Position numbers and translations under genes: made by a program. 54,746 nucleotides of DNA from Acetobacteraceae bacterium (GTDB lineage: Bacteria; Pseudomonadota; Alphaproteobacteria; Acetobacterales; Acetobacteraceae), in NCBI GenBank assembly GCA_003164135.1, contig PLSD01000134.1, positions 9,203 through 63,948 of the forward strand, given 5' to 3'. Below, piece after piece: positions 27,276 through 35,935 of the stretch (position 1 is the stretch's first letter; every line of letters starts with the position of its first letter). The notes below the pieces were generated by a model, which saw only the letters and a list, made by a program, of their open reading frames with translations, did not search any database and was not told the origin of the DNA.

Positions 27276-29679
27276 ACTTTCTCTCTCTTCCGTACGCGGG
27301 GAAACTCAATGCGGCGATCCCATACATCACAATCGCGCCGCCTAAAACCGCATGTAATCCTATATTCCGCAACATCAGGTTCGCCAGCGGCGTCGCCACA
27401 ACGGAAAACGCCCCATTCAGCCCCCAGGCCCAGGCCAGGTAGAATTTTTGCTCCTCCTGCTCCAGCCCGAGCGGAAACGGCAGCCCCATGGCCAGACTCA
27501 CCGGCGCCATCGCCAGCACCACCAGCGCCGTTTTCAACCCAAATGCCAGGTCGCTCCCGGCCAGCGCACCGGGGCTGAGCAGCATCGCCCCCGCCGCCCA
27601 AACCAGCACCACCAGCGCCGTCCCCAACACTGCCCGCGAAGGCTTGGCACTGAATTTTCCGGAGACAAAACTACCCAACCCGGAGAATATCAGCATGGCG
27701 CTGATCACCAGCGAGAACCCCGCCGCCCGGTCATCGAGGAACGCGCTCGCCCGCTCGATGCCAAAAATCTCCAAAAACAAGAACCCCAGCGCCAGCGCGG
27801 GAAAATAAAAAACCGACCGCAGCAGAGCAACCTTGCGCCCCCCCGGCTCGCGCGGTGCGGCCAACGGCACCAGCAGCACCAAGAACGCAATCACCACCGC
27901 CTGCGCCAGCACCGCCAAATTCACCAGCGCGCCGATCTCACCCTGCGGCAATATCTGCAACCGCGCCAGCAACAGCGAGAGTTTGCCCAACCGCAAAATC
28001 GCATAAAACGCCGGCCGGTCATCACTCGCCGGCCGCAGATCAAACGCCTGCGCCGACACGGTTTGCTGCCCCGCCAGCAACCCGCCCGCCTCATCGGCAA
28101 TGGAATCGTCGGCGCCCAAAGATGTCACCGTATCATCATTAAACGACACCGCCGGCAGGTCATTATACAAATTATCCCGCGCGGCGGTTACATCGATGCC
28201 CTGATAATACGAGACATCGAACGAGCGGTCATTACACCACTTTAATAAAGCGCTGACCTCGCCAGCGGTGAACGGTGCATTGCTCACCAGTATCCGCGCA
28301 TTCCACGCTGAGCGGTAAACCACCACATATCCTTGGCTGTCATGTATCCCGCGCAGCGCCAGCGCCGCCTTCACGCTCGCCAGCATCCGCAAGGCATAAG
28401 CCGGAAAATCCTCGATCGACACCGGCACCGAGAGCACGCCACCCGGCTTCAAGTCCGCCAGATCAGCGGCAAACCCCTGCGCCGAGACCGCATAAACATT
28501 CGCCGGCGCCGCATCCATGAAGTCGGCGGAAATATCGATTACGTCGTATTGATGCCGGCCCGCCACCGCCGCGCGTGGCGGCGTATCCAAAATACTCACC
28601 CGCGCATCCGCTGGATACGCCGGCGAGCCGCCAAGTCCATGCATCAACGCCTGGTAAAGCACCGGCTCCGGCTCCAGCGCCGTCACATGCGCCGCCCCCA
28701 GCGCCAGCACCTCAGCCACCCGGAACCCGCCGGAAGACCCCACCAGCAGCACATCCGGCTTTGGCACCAGCGCATAGGGCAGCGCATCCAGCGCACCCGG
28801 CGCATAACCGCTCGCCACCACCCCCGGCTTGGGCAGGCTGGCAATGCGAATCCCATCCCGGTACAGCCCAAAACTGCGCGGCGGATCGGCATAGCCCAGC
28901 ATCGCCGCATCGTTGGAAATATCCGTGTTCACCCGCTCGGTGAAATCATCGAGCAGCAAATACTCCCCCTGCGGCCGCTCCACTTGCGCCAGCACTTTTG
29001 CACCGGGCGTATGCAACGGCGGATACACCGGCTTGTATGGGCTAACCGCCGCCTGCGGCCCGAGCGCCAGCAGCAATTCCGCCATCGCCAGCACTAAAAC
29101 CGCAGCCACCCCCGCGCGCACGCGGTATTTGCCGACAAACCACGCGGCCAAGGCGAGCGCAGGAAGCAGCACCGGCACCAGCTCGAACGGCGGCACAAAA
29201 TACATCAGCGCCAGCACCAGCACCGAGCCAACCCCCGACCCGGTCAAATCAGCCGCATACACCCGCCCGATCCACTGCGCGTTGGTCACAAAATTCAGCG
29301 AAATAAACAGCCCCGCGCCGAAGAAAAACGGCAGCAGCGCCGCGTAATACAGCCCGATATTCCCCAACTGCGGCAAGTAAGTCGCCGGGTTCTGCAACTG
29401 CAGCGGATTAAACGGGTTGAGTATGGTCGCAAAATACCCCAGCGCCCCGCTTGCCACCAAAACCGAGGGCAGCACCGCGAACAGCACCGCCGCGCGCTTA
29501 ACCAGAAATTCCCGCGCCAGCGCCAGAAACACGCCGGAAAACGCAAACCCCACCATCACGATGGAAATCACCCAGTATCCATAATCCGACCAGCTCGCGA
29601 CGGCGAAATAGCGCGTCAGCGCGGTCTCCATCCCCACCGCCGCGGCGGAGACCAAAAACAACGGCAGAAATTTTATCAC
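27262..29679 (-). CDS. Polytopic membrane protein with spermidine-synthase-like domain
   Basis: 805 residues in three parts. Seven membrane helices span about 1-208, a soluble domain covers 210-585, and seven more helices span about 590-795. The soluble domain has the spermidine-synthase Rossmann layout: VLLVGSSGGFRVAEVL (310-325) as SAM motif I, ALEPEP, YDVIDISADF (378-387), and LKPGGVLSVP. The motif I glycines differ from the GGGDG of true SpeE. Positive loops (REFLVKR, GKYRVR) put the N-terminus inside and hence, after seven helices, the soluble domain outside. Overlaps of 4 bp (upstream hydrolase) and 14 bp (downstream PCMT-like gene) show one operon. Function unknown. Confidence 0.85.
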   Translation of the reverse strand: MIKFLPLFLVSAAAVGMETALTRYFAVASWSDYGYWVISIVMVGFAFSGVFLALAREFLVKRAAVLFAVLPSVLVASGALGYFATILNPFNPLQLQNPATYLPQLGNIGLYYAALLPFFFGAGLFISLNFVTNAQWIGRVYAADLTGSGVGSVLVLALMYFVPPFELVPVLLPALALAAWFVGKYRVRAGVAAVLVLAMAELLLALGPQAAVSPYKPVYPPLHTPGAKVLAQVERPQGEYLLLDDFTERVNTDISNDAAMLGYADPPRSFGLYRDGIRIASLPKPGVVASGYAPGALDALPYALVPKPDVLLVGSSGGFRVAEVLALGAAHVTALEPEPVLYQALMHGLGGSPAYPADARVSILDTPPRAAVAGRHQYDVIDISADFMDAAPANVYAVSAQGFAADLADLKPGGVLSVPVSIEDFPAYALRMLASVKAALALRGIHDSQGYVVVYRSAWNARILVSNAPFTAGEVSALLKWCNDRSFDVSYYQGIDVTAARDNLYNDLPAVSFNDDTVTSLGADDSIADEAGGLLAGQQTVSAQAFDLRPASDDRPAFYAILRLGKLSLLLARLQILPQGEIGALVNLAVLAQAVVIAFLVLLVPLAAPREPGGRKVALLRSVFYFPALALGFLFLEIFGIERASAFLDDRAAGFSLVISAMLIFSGLGSFVSGKFSAKPSRAVLGTALVVLVWAAGAMLLSPGALAGSDLAFGLKTALVVLAMAPVSLAMGLPFPLGLEQEEQKFYLAWAWGLNGAFSVVATPLANLMLRNIGLHAVLGGAIVMYGIAALSFPAYGRERKFGPV

Positions 29680-30521
29680 CAGACAGAATTTTCCAGAAAA
29701 TGGCTCATTAACGCGTTGAAGCGGGTTGCCTCATCCACGAACAGCGCATGGCCTGCTTTGGGAAACATCGCAATACTCGTATTCGGCCTGTCCCGCTGCA
29801 AATTCTCCGCCTGCGCCTGCAAATGCGGCCGCACCACATACAGCACCGGCACGTCCGTGGAGAGCAACGCCGCCTTCCAATATTCCCGCGGCACCGGGTA
29901 GTGCAGCAGCGCCTCCGCATCGTCCGCGGGCAGCCGCAAACACACCTGCGTCAGCCGGTTCAAATACGCGGGGGATTGCCGGCTCTCGAACATGCCGCAG
30001 ACAAACTCATGCATCTGCGCGTCGCGCCCCACCGCCGCACTCCCATGGTAAGGCGCATGATACGGCCCCGGTGTGGGCGGCGGGTTCTCGCCCACCGAAT
30101 TATCAATCAGCACCAGCCCCGCCAGCTTCGCTTCCCCGTTCTGGTGAATATACGCCAGCGTATCCAGCACGCCGAGCGACCAGCCCACGACCACCACCTT
30201 CCCCGGCAACCGGTCGAGCAGCTCGCCAATATCCTCACCCCGCCGCACCGGGTCATATCCGCTCCCGGCAACCTCGGAGACCCCCTGCCCGCGTGGATCG
30301 AACTCCACGACCTGATATTTCCGGTCAAAATACAGGGTCTGCGGCGTGAAAATCCACCCCGGCATGGTCCATCCGGGCACAAACACCAGAATCGGCGCCC
30401 CTTTCGGCCCCTTCTCGGTATAGTGCAGCCTGGCCCCGTCGGAGGCGGTAAAATAATAATCCTTCGCCCGCACCGGCCCCGCGAACACACAAAAAACCAG
30501 AAGCAAAATCCAGAAGCGCAT
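29676..30521 (-). CDS. Secreted alpha/beta hydrolase
   Basis: 281 residues. The Sec signal peptide covers residues 1-19 (cleavage after VRA). In the alpha/beta hydrolase fold, the oxyanion HG is replaced by PGWTMPG, the nucleophile elbow is GWSLG (S115), and the catalytic His is in KAGHALF (H258). It is the first gene of the operon with the spermidine-synthase-like protein and the Tat-exported PCMT-like protein. All three products are therefore predicted to act outside the cytoplasm. The substrate is unknown; peroxidase-type or esterase activity would both fit the fold. Confidence 0.88.
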   Translation of the reverse strand: MRFWILLLVFCVFAGPVRAKDYYFTASDGARLHYTEKGPKGAPILVFVPGWTMPGWIFTPQTLYFDRKYQVVEFDPRGQGVSEVAGSGYDPVRRGEDIGELLDRLPGKVVVVGWSLGVLDTLAYIHQNGEAKLAGLVLIDNSVGENPPPTPGPYHAPYHGSAAVGRDAQMHEFVCGMFESRQSPAYLNRLTQVCLRLPADDAEALLHYPVPREYWKAALLSTDVPVLYVVRPHLQAQAENLQRDRPNTSIAMFPKAGHALFVDEATRFNALMSHFLENSVW

Positions 30522-30578
30522 GCGCCATCTGCCCCCCGCCGCATGTGACCTGTCAAATCAAATAATCCCGCCCCGCCG

Positions 30579-30606
30579 CGCTTTGCACCGGCCGCTTTGC
30601 ACCGGC
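30579..30606. repeat. Tandem 14-bp repeat in a divergent promoter region
   Basis: CGCTTTGCACCGGC occurs twice in direct succession, between the alpha/beta hydrolase operon (minus) and the sterol-desaturase-like gene (plus). Direct repeats of this length beside divergent promoters often bind regulators. Only its presence is certain. Confidence 0.6.
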
Positions 30607-30657
30607 ATGGAAATAAAATAATGTACGGTCCATAACCGCCTCCGGCGCAGGACCTGC

Positions 30658-31683
30658 ATGCTCAATCTGTTCAAGCTCCAGATCGACAAGATACACCAGG
30701 CGGCAGCCATGCTGCTCTCCCCGGCCACGATCTTCTCGCTGCCCCAGCTTGCCGCCGCCCTCGTCCTCGCCACCGCCTATCTCGCGTGGCGCCAGCACAG
30801 CCGGCACGGCCGCGTTCGCCCGCGCGCCATCCTGCGGGCCTTGCTCGCCTCGCGCCGCATCCTCTTCACCCGCTCCACCTACGCGGATCTGTTTTATTAT
30901 TTGGTCAACACCTTCGCCATGGGCGCCCTCGTCGGCTGGGGCCTCATTTCCGGCGGCGCCGTCTCCCATTTCGTGGTCCACACCCTCACCGCCACCTTCG
31001 GCGCCCACGCCCCCTCCACCCTGCCGGACTGGACCTTACGCGCCGGCCTCACCTTCGCCGCCTTCCTCGGCTACGAATTCGGCTACTACGTGGACCATTA
31101 CTGCAAACATAAAATCCCCCTGCTCTGGGAGTTCCACAAAACCCATCACTCCGCCGAGGTCCTGACCCCGCTAACCGTCTTTCGCGTGCATCCCGTTGAC
31201 ACATTAATCTTCGTCGATGCCGTCGCGCTGAGTGCTGGCCTGCTCCATGGCATGTTCACCTACGCCGCCGGCAAAAGCCTGAACATTTTCCTCATCGGCA
31301 ACAGCAACATCATTTCGGTCGTTTTCTTTTTCCTCTTGGTTCACCTGCAACATTCACAATTCTGGATACCCCTGCGCGGCCTCCCCGGCCGCCTGCTGCT
31401 CAGCCCGGCGCACCACCAGATTCACCACTCGCTCGACCCCGCGCATTACAACAGCAACCTCGGCAGCTTCCTCGCGATTTTTGACTGGATGTTCGGCACC
31501 CTCTCCATCCCGCAACAGCAATCCCCGCGCCTGCGCTTCGGCGTGTTGCAGCCGGGCACCGACCCGCACCGCATTTTCACCCTGCTGCTCACCCCGTTCG
31601 CCACCGCGGCTGCCCTGCTGCTGCCAAAAGCCAAATCCGCGGCGCCCGCCAGCGTTGTTTTGGTCAGTCCCGGTCAGGACTAA
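30658..31683 (+). CDS. Sterol desaturase / fatty acid hydroxylase superfamily protein
   Basis: 341 residues, an integral-membrane di-iron oxygenase. The His boxes are DHYCKH, HKTHH and, after two further helices, HQIHH. About five membrane helices surround them. Relatives hydroxylate or desaturate fatty acids, sterols, carotenoids or hopanoid-linked lipids. The hopanoid cyclase at 47 kb makes a lipid substrate plausible, but nothing fixes it. It converges on the MFS gene with a 4-bp overlap of stops. Confidence 0.85.
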   Translation: MLNLFKLQIDKIHQAAAMLLSPATIFSLPQLAAALVLATAYLAWRQHSRHGRVRPRAILRALLASRRILFTRSTYADLFYYLVNTFAMGALVGWGLISGGAVSHFVVHTLTATFGAHAPSTLPDWTLRAGLTFAAFLGYEFGYYVDHYCKHKIPLLWEFHKTHHSAEVLTPLTVFRVHPVDTLIFVDAVALSAGLLHGMFTYAAGKSLNIFLIGNSNIISVVFFFLLVHLQHSQFWIPLRGLPGRLLLSPAHHQIHHSLDPAHYNSNLGSFLAIFDWMFGTLSIPQQQSPRLRFGVLQPGTDPHRIFTLLLTPFATAAALLLPKAKSAAPASVVLVSPGQD

Positions 31684-32918
31684 ACCCCGCGCCGCACCCT
31701 TATAAAAATCCACCACGCCACAAACACATTCCCCGCCGCCACCAGCAGCAACACCACCGGCGCGCCCACGCCCTTGTCATAAAGCGCCGCCGTCACCCCC
31801 GCCGCCAGCACGCTCGCCAGCGCGTTCATCACATTATTCGCCCCCACCATCCGCGCCCGGTGCGAAGGCGCGGATTTCTCCTGCAGCAACACATACAGCG
31901 GCACGGAAAACGCCCCCCCGAACACCGCCAGCAGCAGCAAATCCCCCAGCAGATGCCACCCCGCGAAACACCCCAGCACCGCCGGCACGGAAACCAAATC
32001 CCCCGCCCGCAACGCGGTCACCGCAAAATCCGCGGTAAAAACTGAAATCCCCACCCCCGCCGCCGCCACATAGGCCAGCAACGCCGCATCCTTCACAAAC
32101 CGCGCCACCGCCAGCGAGCCAATGCCCACCCCCACGGCAAACACCCCCAGCATCAACGTGACCACATGCCCATCCGCATGCAGCACCTCGCGCGCCAGGG
32201 TCGGAAACGCCGCCAGCAACGTCGCCCCCACCGCCCAGAACCAGCTGATCCCATTTATCGCAAACCACACCGGCGCATTCTCCCGCGCCAGCCGCACCAG
32301 CCCCCATGTCTCGGCGGCAAAATTCCACCCCGGCCGTAACCCCGGCTGCGCCGGCGGCGCCACCGGTATCCGGTACGCGGCAAAAATCCCCGCCGCCGCC
32401 ACCGCCAGGCACGCGCCCGAGGCCAGCCACGCCCCCTCCGGCAACAATACCAGCACGCCCCCCGCCACGGTCCCCAGCAAAATCCCGGTAAACGTGCCCG
32501 CCTCCACCAGCCCGTTCCCCGCCACCAGTTCCTCCCCGGCCAGATGGTCCGGTAAAATCCCGTATTTCAACGGCGAGAAAAACGCCGCCTGCATCCCCAG
32601 CCCGAACAGCACCGCCAGCAGCACGGTAAAACTCCCCTGAACAAACCCCGCACTCGCCAGCAGCATCAGCCCCAGCTCCCAGAATTTAACCCAGCGGATC
32701 AGCCGCGACTTCTCCCCCGCATCGGCAATCTGCCCGGCCGTCGCCGAAAACACCGCATAAGGCAGCAAAAACACCCCGCCCGAAAGTGCCACCACCACCG
32801 GCCCCAAATGCGCCAGCCGGAACAACGCCAGCACCACCAGCGCGTTCTTGAACATGTTATCGTTCACCGCCCCCAGCGCCTGCGTCCAGAACAACGGCGC
32901 AAACCGCCGCGCCCGCAT
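31680..32918 (-). CDS. MFS transporter (LplT/lysophospholipid-transporter-like)
   Basis: About 412 residues with twelve hydrophobic helices. The N-terminal RFAPLFWTQALGAVNDNMFK and the loop PLKYGILPDH are typical of the LplT/AAS-linked MFS subgroup, which flips lysophospholipids. The ATG at 32918 is used here. A TTG at 32942 that overlaps the PAP2 stop as TTGA would add eight residues and fits the coupled style of the region. Together with the PAP2 phosphatase it suggests a phospholipid turnover pair. Substrate assignment is inference. Confidence 0.85.
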   Translation of the reverse strand: MRARRFAPLFWTQALGAVNDNMFKNALVVLALFRLAHLGPVVVALSGGVFLLPYAVFSATAGQIADAGEKSRLIRWVKFWELGLMLLASAGFVQGSFTVLLAVLFGLGMQAAFFSPLKYGILPDHLAGEELVAGNGLVEAGTFTGILLGTVAGGVLVLLPEGAWLASGACLAVAAAGIFAAYRIPVAPPAQPGLRPGWNFAAETWGLVRLARENAPVWFAINGISWFWAVGATLLAAFPTLAREVLHADGHVVTLMLGVFAVGVGIGSLAVARFVKDAALLAYVAAAGVGISVFTADFAVTALRAGDLVSVPAVLGCFAGWHLLGDLLLLAVFGGAFSVPLYVLLQEKSAPSHRARMVGANNVMNALASVLAAGVTAALYDKGVGAPVVLLLVAAGNVFVAWWIFIRVRRGV

Positions 32919-32938
32919 CAGCTCGCGCAGAGGCTGTT

Positions 32939-33565
32939 TCAATCGCGCCCCATCAGCACCAGCGTGCCCCAGGCGCACAACACTCCGGTCAGCAGCCCCG
33001 CCAGCACATCCCCCACAAAATGATAATTCGCCCCCACCAGCCCCAGCATGACCAGGAATATCACCCCGCCCCACACCACCCGCCAGCGCGGCGCCAATAC
33101 CCACAACACACACAACGGCGCCGAAATATAAGCCGTATGCCCCGAAGGAAACCCGCCATAATAAATCGAATTCGTGAATGGATGAAATCCATAAACATCA
33201 GCCTGCAACCACGCCCACGGCCACGACCGCCCAAACATCCACTTCAACTCATCCTTCGCCGCCGTCCCCGCCAGCGTCGCCACACTCATCAACAACCAAA
33301 CCCGCCCAACCGGCCCCAACCCCCGCAACCGCCGCCAAACCGCCACAAGCAAAACCACCCCCGCCCCCGGCAAAGCCAGCAACGAAGGCACCGCCAACCC
33401 CTGAAAAACCCACCGCCACTGCACCACCCCCGCAAAATACAAAGCCACGGGACGGTCCAGAAAAACCACCGACAGCACGGTGGCAATTGCCAGAAAAAGG
33501 GCAAGCAAGGCCAAGGGGCGCTGCCCCCTGGACCCCCGCGAAGGGCCGCGCCCTTCGATCGGCAT
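32939..33565 (-). CDS. PAP2-family phosphatase with N-terminus encoded by a repeat element
   Basis: A membrane phosphatase of the PAP2 type. Motif 1 is KDELKWMFGRSWP, motif 2 PSGHT and motif 3 NYHFVGDVLAG. About five membrane helices are present. The only ATG before the first helix (33565, MPIEGRGPSRG) lies inside palindromic element copy D, and the first ~18 residues are repeat-encoded. Alternatives are TTG codons at 33514 and 33508, still at the element border, which would give MALLALFLAIATV. The element may have replaced the native 5' end. It precedes the MFS gene. Confidence 0.82.
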   Translation of the reverse strand: MPIEGRGPSRGSRGQRPLALLALFLAIATVLSVVFLDRPVALYFAGVVQWRWVFQGLAVPSLLALPGAGVVLLVAVWRRLRGLGPVGRVWLLMSVATLAGTAAKDELKWMFGRSWPWAWLQADVYGFHPFTNSIYYGGFPSGHTAYISAPLCVLWVLAPRWRVVWGGVIFLVMLGLVGANYHFVGDVLAGLLTGVLCAWGTLVLMGRD

Positions 33566-33729
33566 TAGTGAGGGTTTTGGGAGGGAGGGGGAACTCGCTC
33601 GCTCAGGTCTTTGTATCATGACGAGGCCTTTGGAAGCGAGTTCCCCCTCCCTCCCAAGACCCTAATTAGCGGATTGCAAAGGCGAGCCTTTGCTGGGGGG
33701 TCCAGGGGGGCAAAGCCCCCTTGGTCTAA
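33499..33729. repeat. Palindromic element copy D (second core type)
   Basis: The left inner hairpin is CGAAGGGC/GCCCTTCG and the right inner hairpin GCAAAGGCGAGCCTTTGC, with outer hairpins on both sides. The core stem pairs 33571-33599 with 33635-33663, 28 of 29 positions, the exception being a G-U-type pair. The core carries GGGAGGG against CCCTCCC. It differs in sequence from the core of copies A, B, C and F but has the same position and the same linkers. It overlaps the 5' end of the PAP2 gene. Confidence 0.93.
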
Positions 33730-33740
33730 CAAGCCCATTT

Positions 33741-34715
33741 TCAGGGCAACAGCACCGTGCTGCCGGTGGTTTTCCGGGCTTCCAGGGCTTCGTGTGCTGC
33801 GGCGGCGTGTTCCAGCGGGAAGGTTTGGTTCACCTGGATTTTTACGATTCCCTTGGCCACGGCGGCGAACAGGCTGGTGCTGCATGCGAGCATATCGGCG
33901 CGGTTGGAGGTATAGGTGGCAAAGCCTGGGCGGGTGAGGAACAGGCTGCCCTTGTTGCTGAGCACGCTGATATCGAATGGCGGCACGGGTCCGGAGGCAT
34001 TGCCGTAGCTCACCATCATGCCCAGCGGTGCCAGGCAATCCAGGCTGGTATTGAAGGTATCGCGTCCCACGCTGTCGTACACCACGGGCACCATGGCGCC
34101 GCCGGTTATGCGTTTCACTTCCGCCGCCAGCCCGGTATAGCCGACGATGGTATGTTTCGCCCCGTTCGCCGCCGCTATCGCCGCTTTTTCGGGTGTTGAG
34201 ACCACGCCGATGACGTTCACGCCGAGGTAGCTGGCCCATTGGCAGAGGATCAACCCCACCCCGCCGGCGGCCGCATGCACCAGTATGGTTTGCCCCGCCT
34301 GCACTTTAAACGTCCGGTGCAGCAGGTATTGCGCGGTCATGCCTTGCAGCATCATCGCCGCGGCGTCCGTAAAATCGATGCTGTCGGGCAGCTTTATCAG
34401 CCGTTCGGCGTTAATCACCCGTTCGGTCGCATAGGCGCCCAGCGGCCCGCCGGCATAGGCCACGCGGTCACCTGGGCTCACATTCTGTACTTCGTCCCCC
34501 ACGGCGACGACCACCCCCGCGCCTTCCATGCCCAAAATCGCCGGCAGCTGCGTCTTATAAAGTCCGGTGCGGAAGTACACGTCGATATAGTTCAGCCCCA
34601 CCGCTTCATGGTGGATCAGCGCCTCGGCCGGCCCTGGCTGCGGCGTCGGCACTTGCTCCCACTTCATCACTTCCGGCCCGCCGACGGCGTGGATGCGGAT
34701 TGCCTTGCTCATCAT
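33741..34715 (-). CDS. qor: NADPH:quinone oxidoreductase (zinc-independent MDR family)
   Basis: 324 residues. GroES-like N-terminal domain, then a Rossmann fold with HAAAGGVGLILCQWA (about 147-161) for NADPH. The MDR quinone-reductase traits LNYIDVYFRTGLY and GMEGAGVV are present, and the zinc-binding cysteines are missing. The start ATG at 34715 overlaps the ogt stop (ATGATGA), so the genes are coupled. Longer upstream ORF sequence is the ogt gene in another frame. Confidence 0.9.
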   Translation of the reverse strand: MMSKAIRIHAVGGPEVMKWEQVPTPQPGPAEALIHHEAVGLNYIDVYFRTGLYKTQLPAILGMEGAGVVVAVGDEVQNVSPGDRVAYAGGPLGAYATERVINAERLIKLPDSIDFTDAAAMMLQGMTAQYLLHRTFKVQAGQTILVHAAAGGVGLILCQWASYLGVNVIGVVSTPEKAAIAAANGAKHTIVGYTGLAAEVKRITGGAMVPVVYDSVGRDTFNTSLDCLAPLGMMVSYGNASGPVPPFDISVLSNKGSLFLTRPGFATYTSNRADMLACSTSLFAAVAKGIVKIQVNQTFPLEHAAAAHEALEARKTTGSTVLLP

Positions 34716-35170
34716 CGGCTCTTGGCTCCCGCCAGTTTTTCCAAATTCAGCAACGCCTGCTTGGTCTCCAGCCCCTCGCCGCCCGAGTACCCGCCCAGCC
34801 CGGTTGTCCCCAGCACGCGGTGGCAGGGTATCAGTATCGGTATCGGGTTCGCCGCATTCGCCCCGCCCACGGAGCGCGCCGATCCGCCCGCCACGGCGGC
34901 GATCTGCGCATAACTGCGCGTCTCCCCCGCCGGAATTTGCCGCAATGCCGCCCACACTTTCTGCCGGTACGCGCTCCCCGCCGGGTTCAACGGCAGATCA
35001 CCAGGCAGCGCCTCGCCGTCAAAATACGCTTCCAGCGCCGCTTTCACCCGCACCAGCACCGGCGAAGGCTCCTGCACGCTCCCCCACCCCCATTCCAGCG
35101 CGACGATTTTCTCGTCCTCGGCGAACAAAGTCAGATCGCCAACCGGCGAGTGCATGGAAAGAGTGGACAT
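34712..35170 (-). CDS. ogt: Methylated-DNA-protein-cysteine methyltransferase
   Basis: A suicide repair enzyme for O6-alkylguanine. 152 residues with the active-site motif PIPILIPCHRVLG (Cys in PCHR), the recognition helix AALRQIPAGETRSYAQIA and an Ogt-like N-terminal domain (MHSPVGDLTLF). It is first in an ogt-qor pair with overlapping stop and start codons. Confidence 0.95.
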   Translation of the reverse strand: MSTLSMHSPVGDLTLFAEDEKIVALEWGWGSVQEPSPVLVRVKAALEAYFDGEALPGDLPLNPAGSAYRQKVWAALRQIPAGETRSYAQIAAVAGGSARSVGGANAANPIPILIPCHRVLGTTGLGGYSGGEGLETKQALLNLEKLAGAKSR

Positions 35171-35288
35171 GGTTCACACGCTAATCTCACCCCCAGCCCG
35201 GATCAAGCGCTCTTACCCGACGCTAACCGCATCGTGAGGGGTGTCGCGCGAATGCATGCATTTGTGTCGTGCCGACTCCCCTTCGGCT

Positions 35289-35842
35289 TCACTGGCCAAG
35301 CGGCTGCCCCGGCTGCCCGGCGGCGTTTAACTGCCCCAACAGCGCCTGGATATTCGCCGCCATCGCCCCCTCATTCGCATCCTTCAGGCGTATAATGTCG
35401 ATCGGCTGCTGCAAATAGGGCGCGGTGTAGGGTGTGGTGATTTCAGTGTCGAAGGCGACCTTGTTATTAGCCGCACTCACCACGGTGTAATGCACATCCG
35501 CGGTTACGGTGGTATTCAACGACATAAAGGGCTGCCGTAGCGACACAAGCTGCACATTGAGCGTATAGCGCGGCGCGCCACTGGCCAGCATCGACTGCGC
35601 CGAGAGTGACTGCGACAGCGCCGCCTGGAAATTGTCATCCGAAACCTGGGACTTCCACAGCGGATTGGTGTTCCTCCCGCCGTTCACCGGCCCCACCGTG
35701 AAGGCGTTCTGCAGGCTCGCGGTCACGGCGGCGCCGTGACCGTCATGGCCTGCGTGCTTGCCCCTTCCGAGCAGCCGGTAAGCACCAGCAGCACCGGCAT
35801 CATGGCCAAGCACGCTGTAACGCCAAAATCACGGACCTTCAT
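35289..35842 (-). pseudogene. Putative lipoprotein gene with a frameshift
   Basis: A good ATG at 35842 with GGGAG eight bases upstream opens a lipoprotein signal (MKVRDFGVTACLAMMPVLLV, then LTGCSEG with lipobox Cys). It stops after 39 codons at 35723. The next frame continues without a break, as VTASLQNAFTVGPVNGG onward to 35289. It encodes about 145 residues of soluble protein without cysteine. One base appears missing around GCGCCGCCGTGACC. The body is rich in Ser, Thr, Ala and Gln, with alternating beta-like strands. Either the gene is broken or the base call is wrong. The family is not recognised. It lies downstream of hrpB on the same strand. Confidence 0.7.
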
Positions 35843-35935
35843 GGCTTGTCTCCCTGCCTGCGGCCCGTCAACCCAGCGTTGCGCATCCACCCTCCGAACT
35901 CCCAGGGTTTCGTTGCGCTGTCAATCGCCCCGCCC

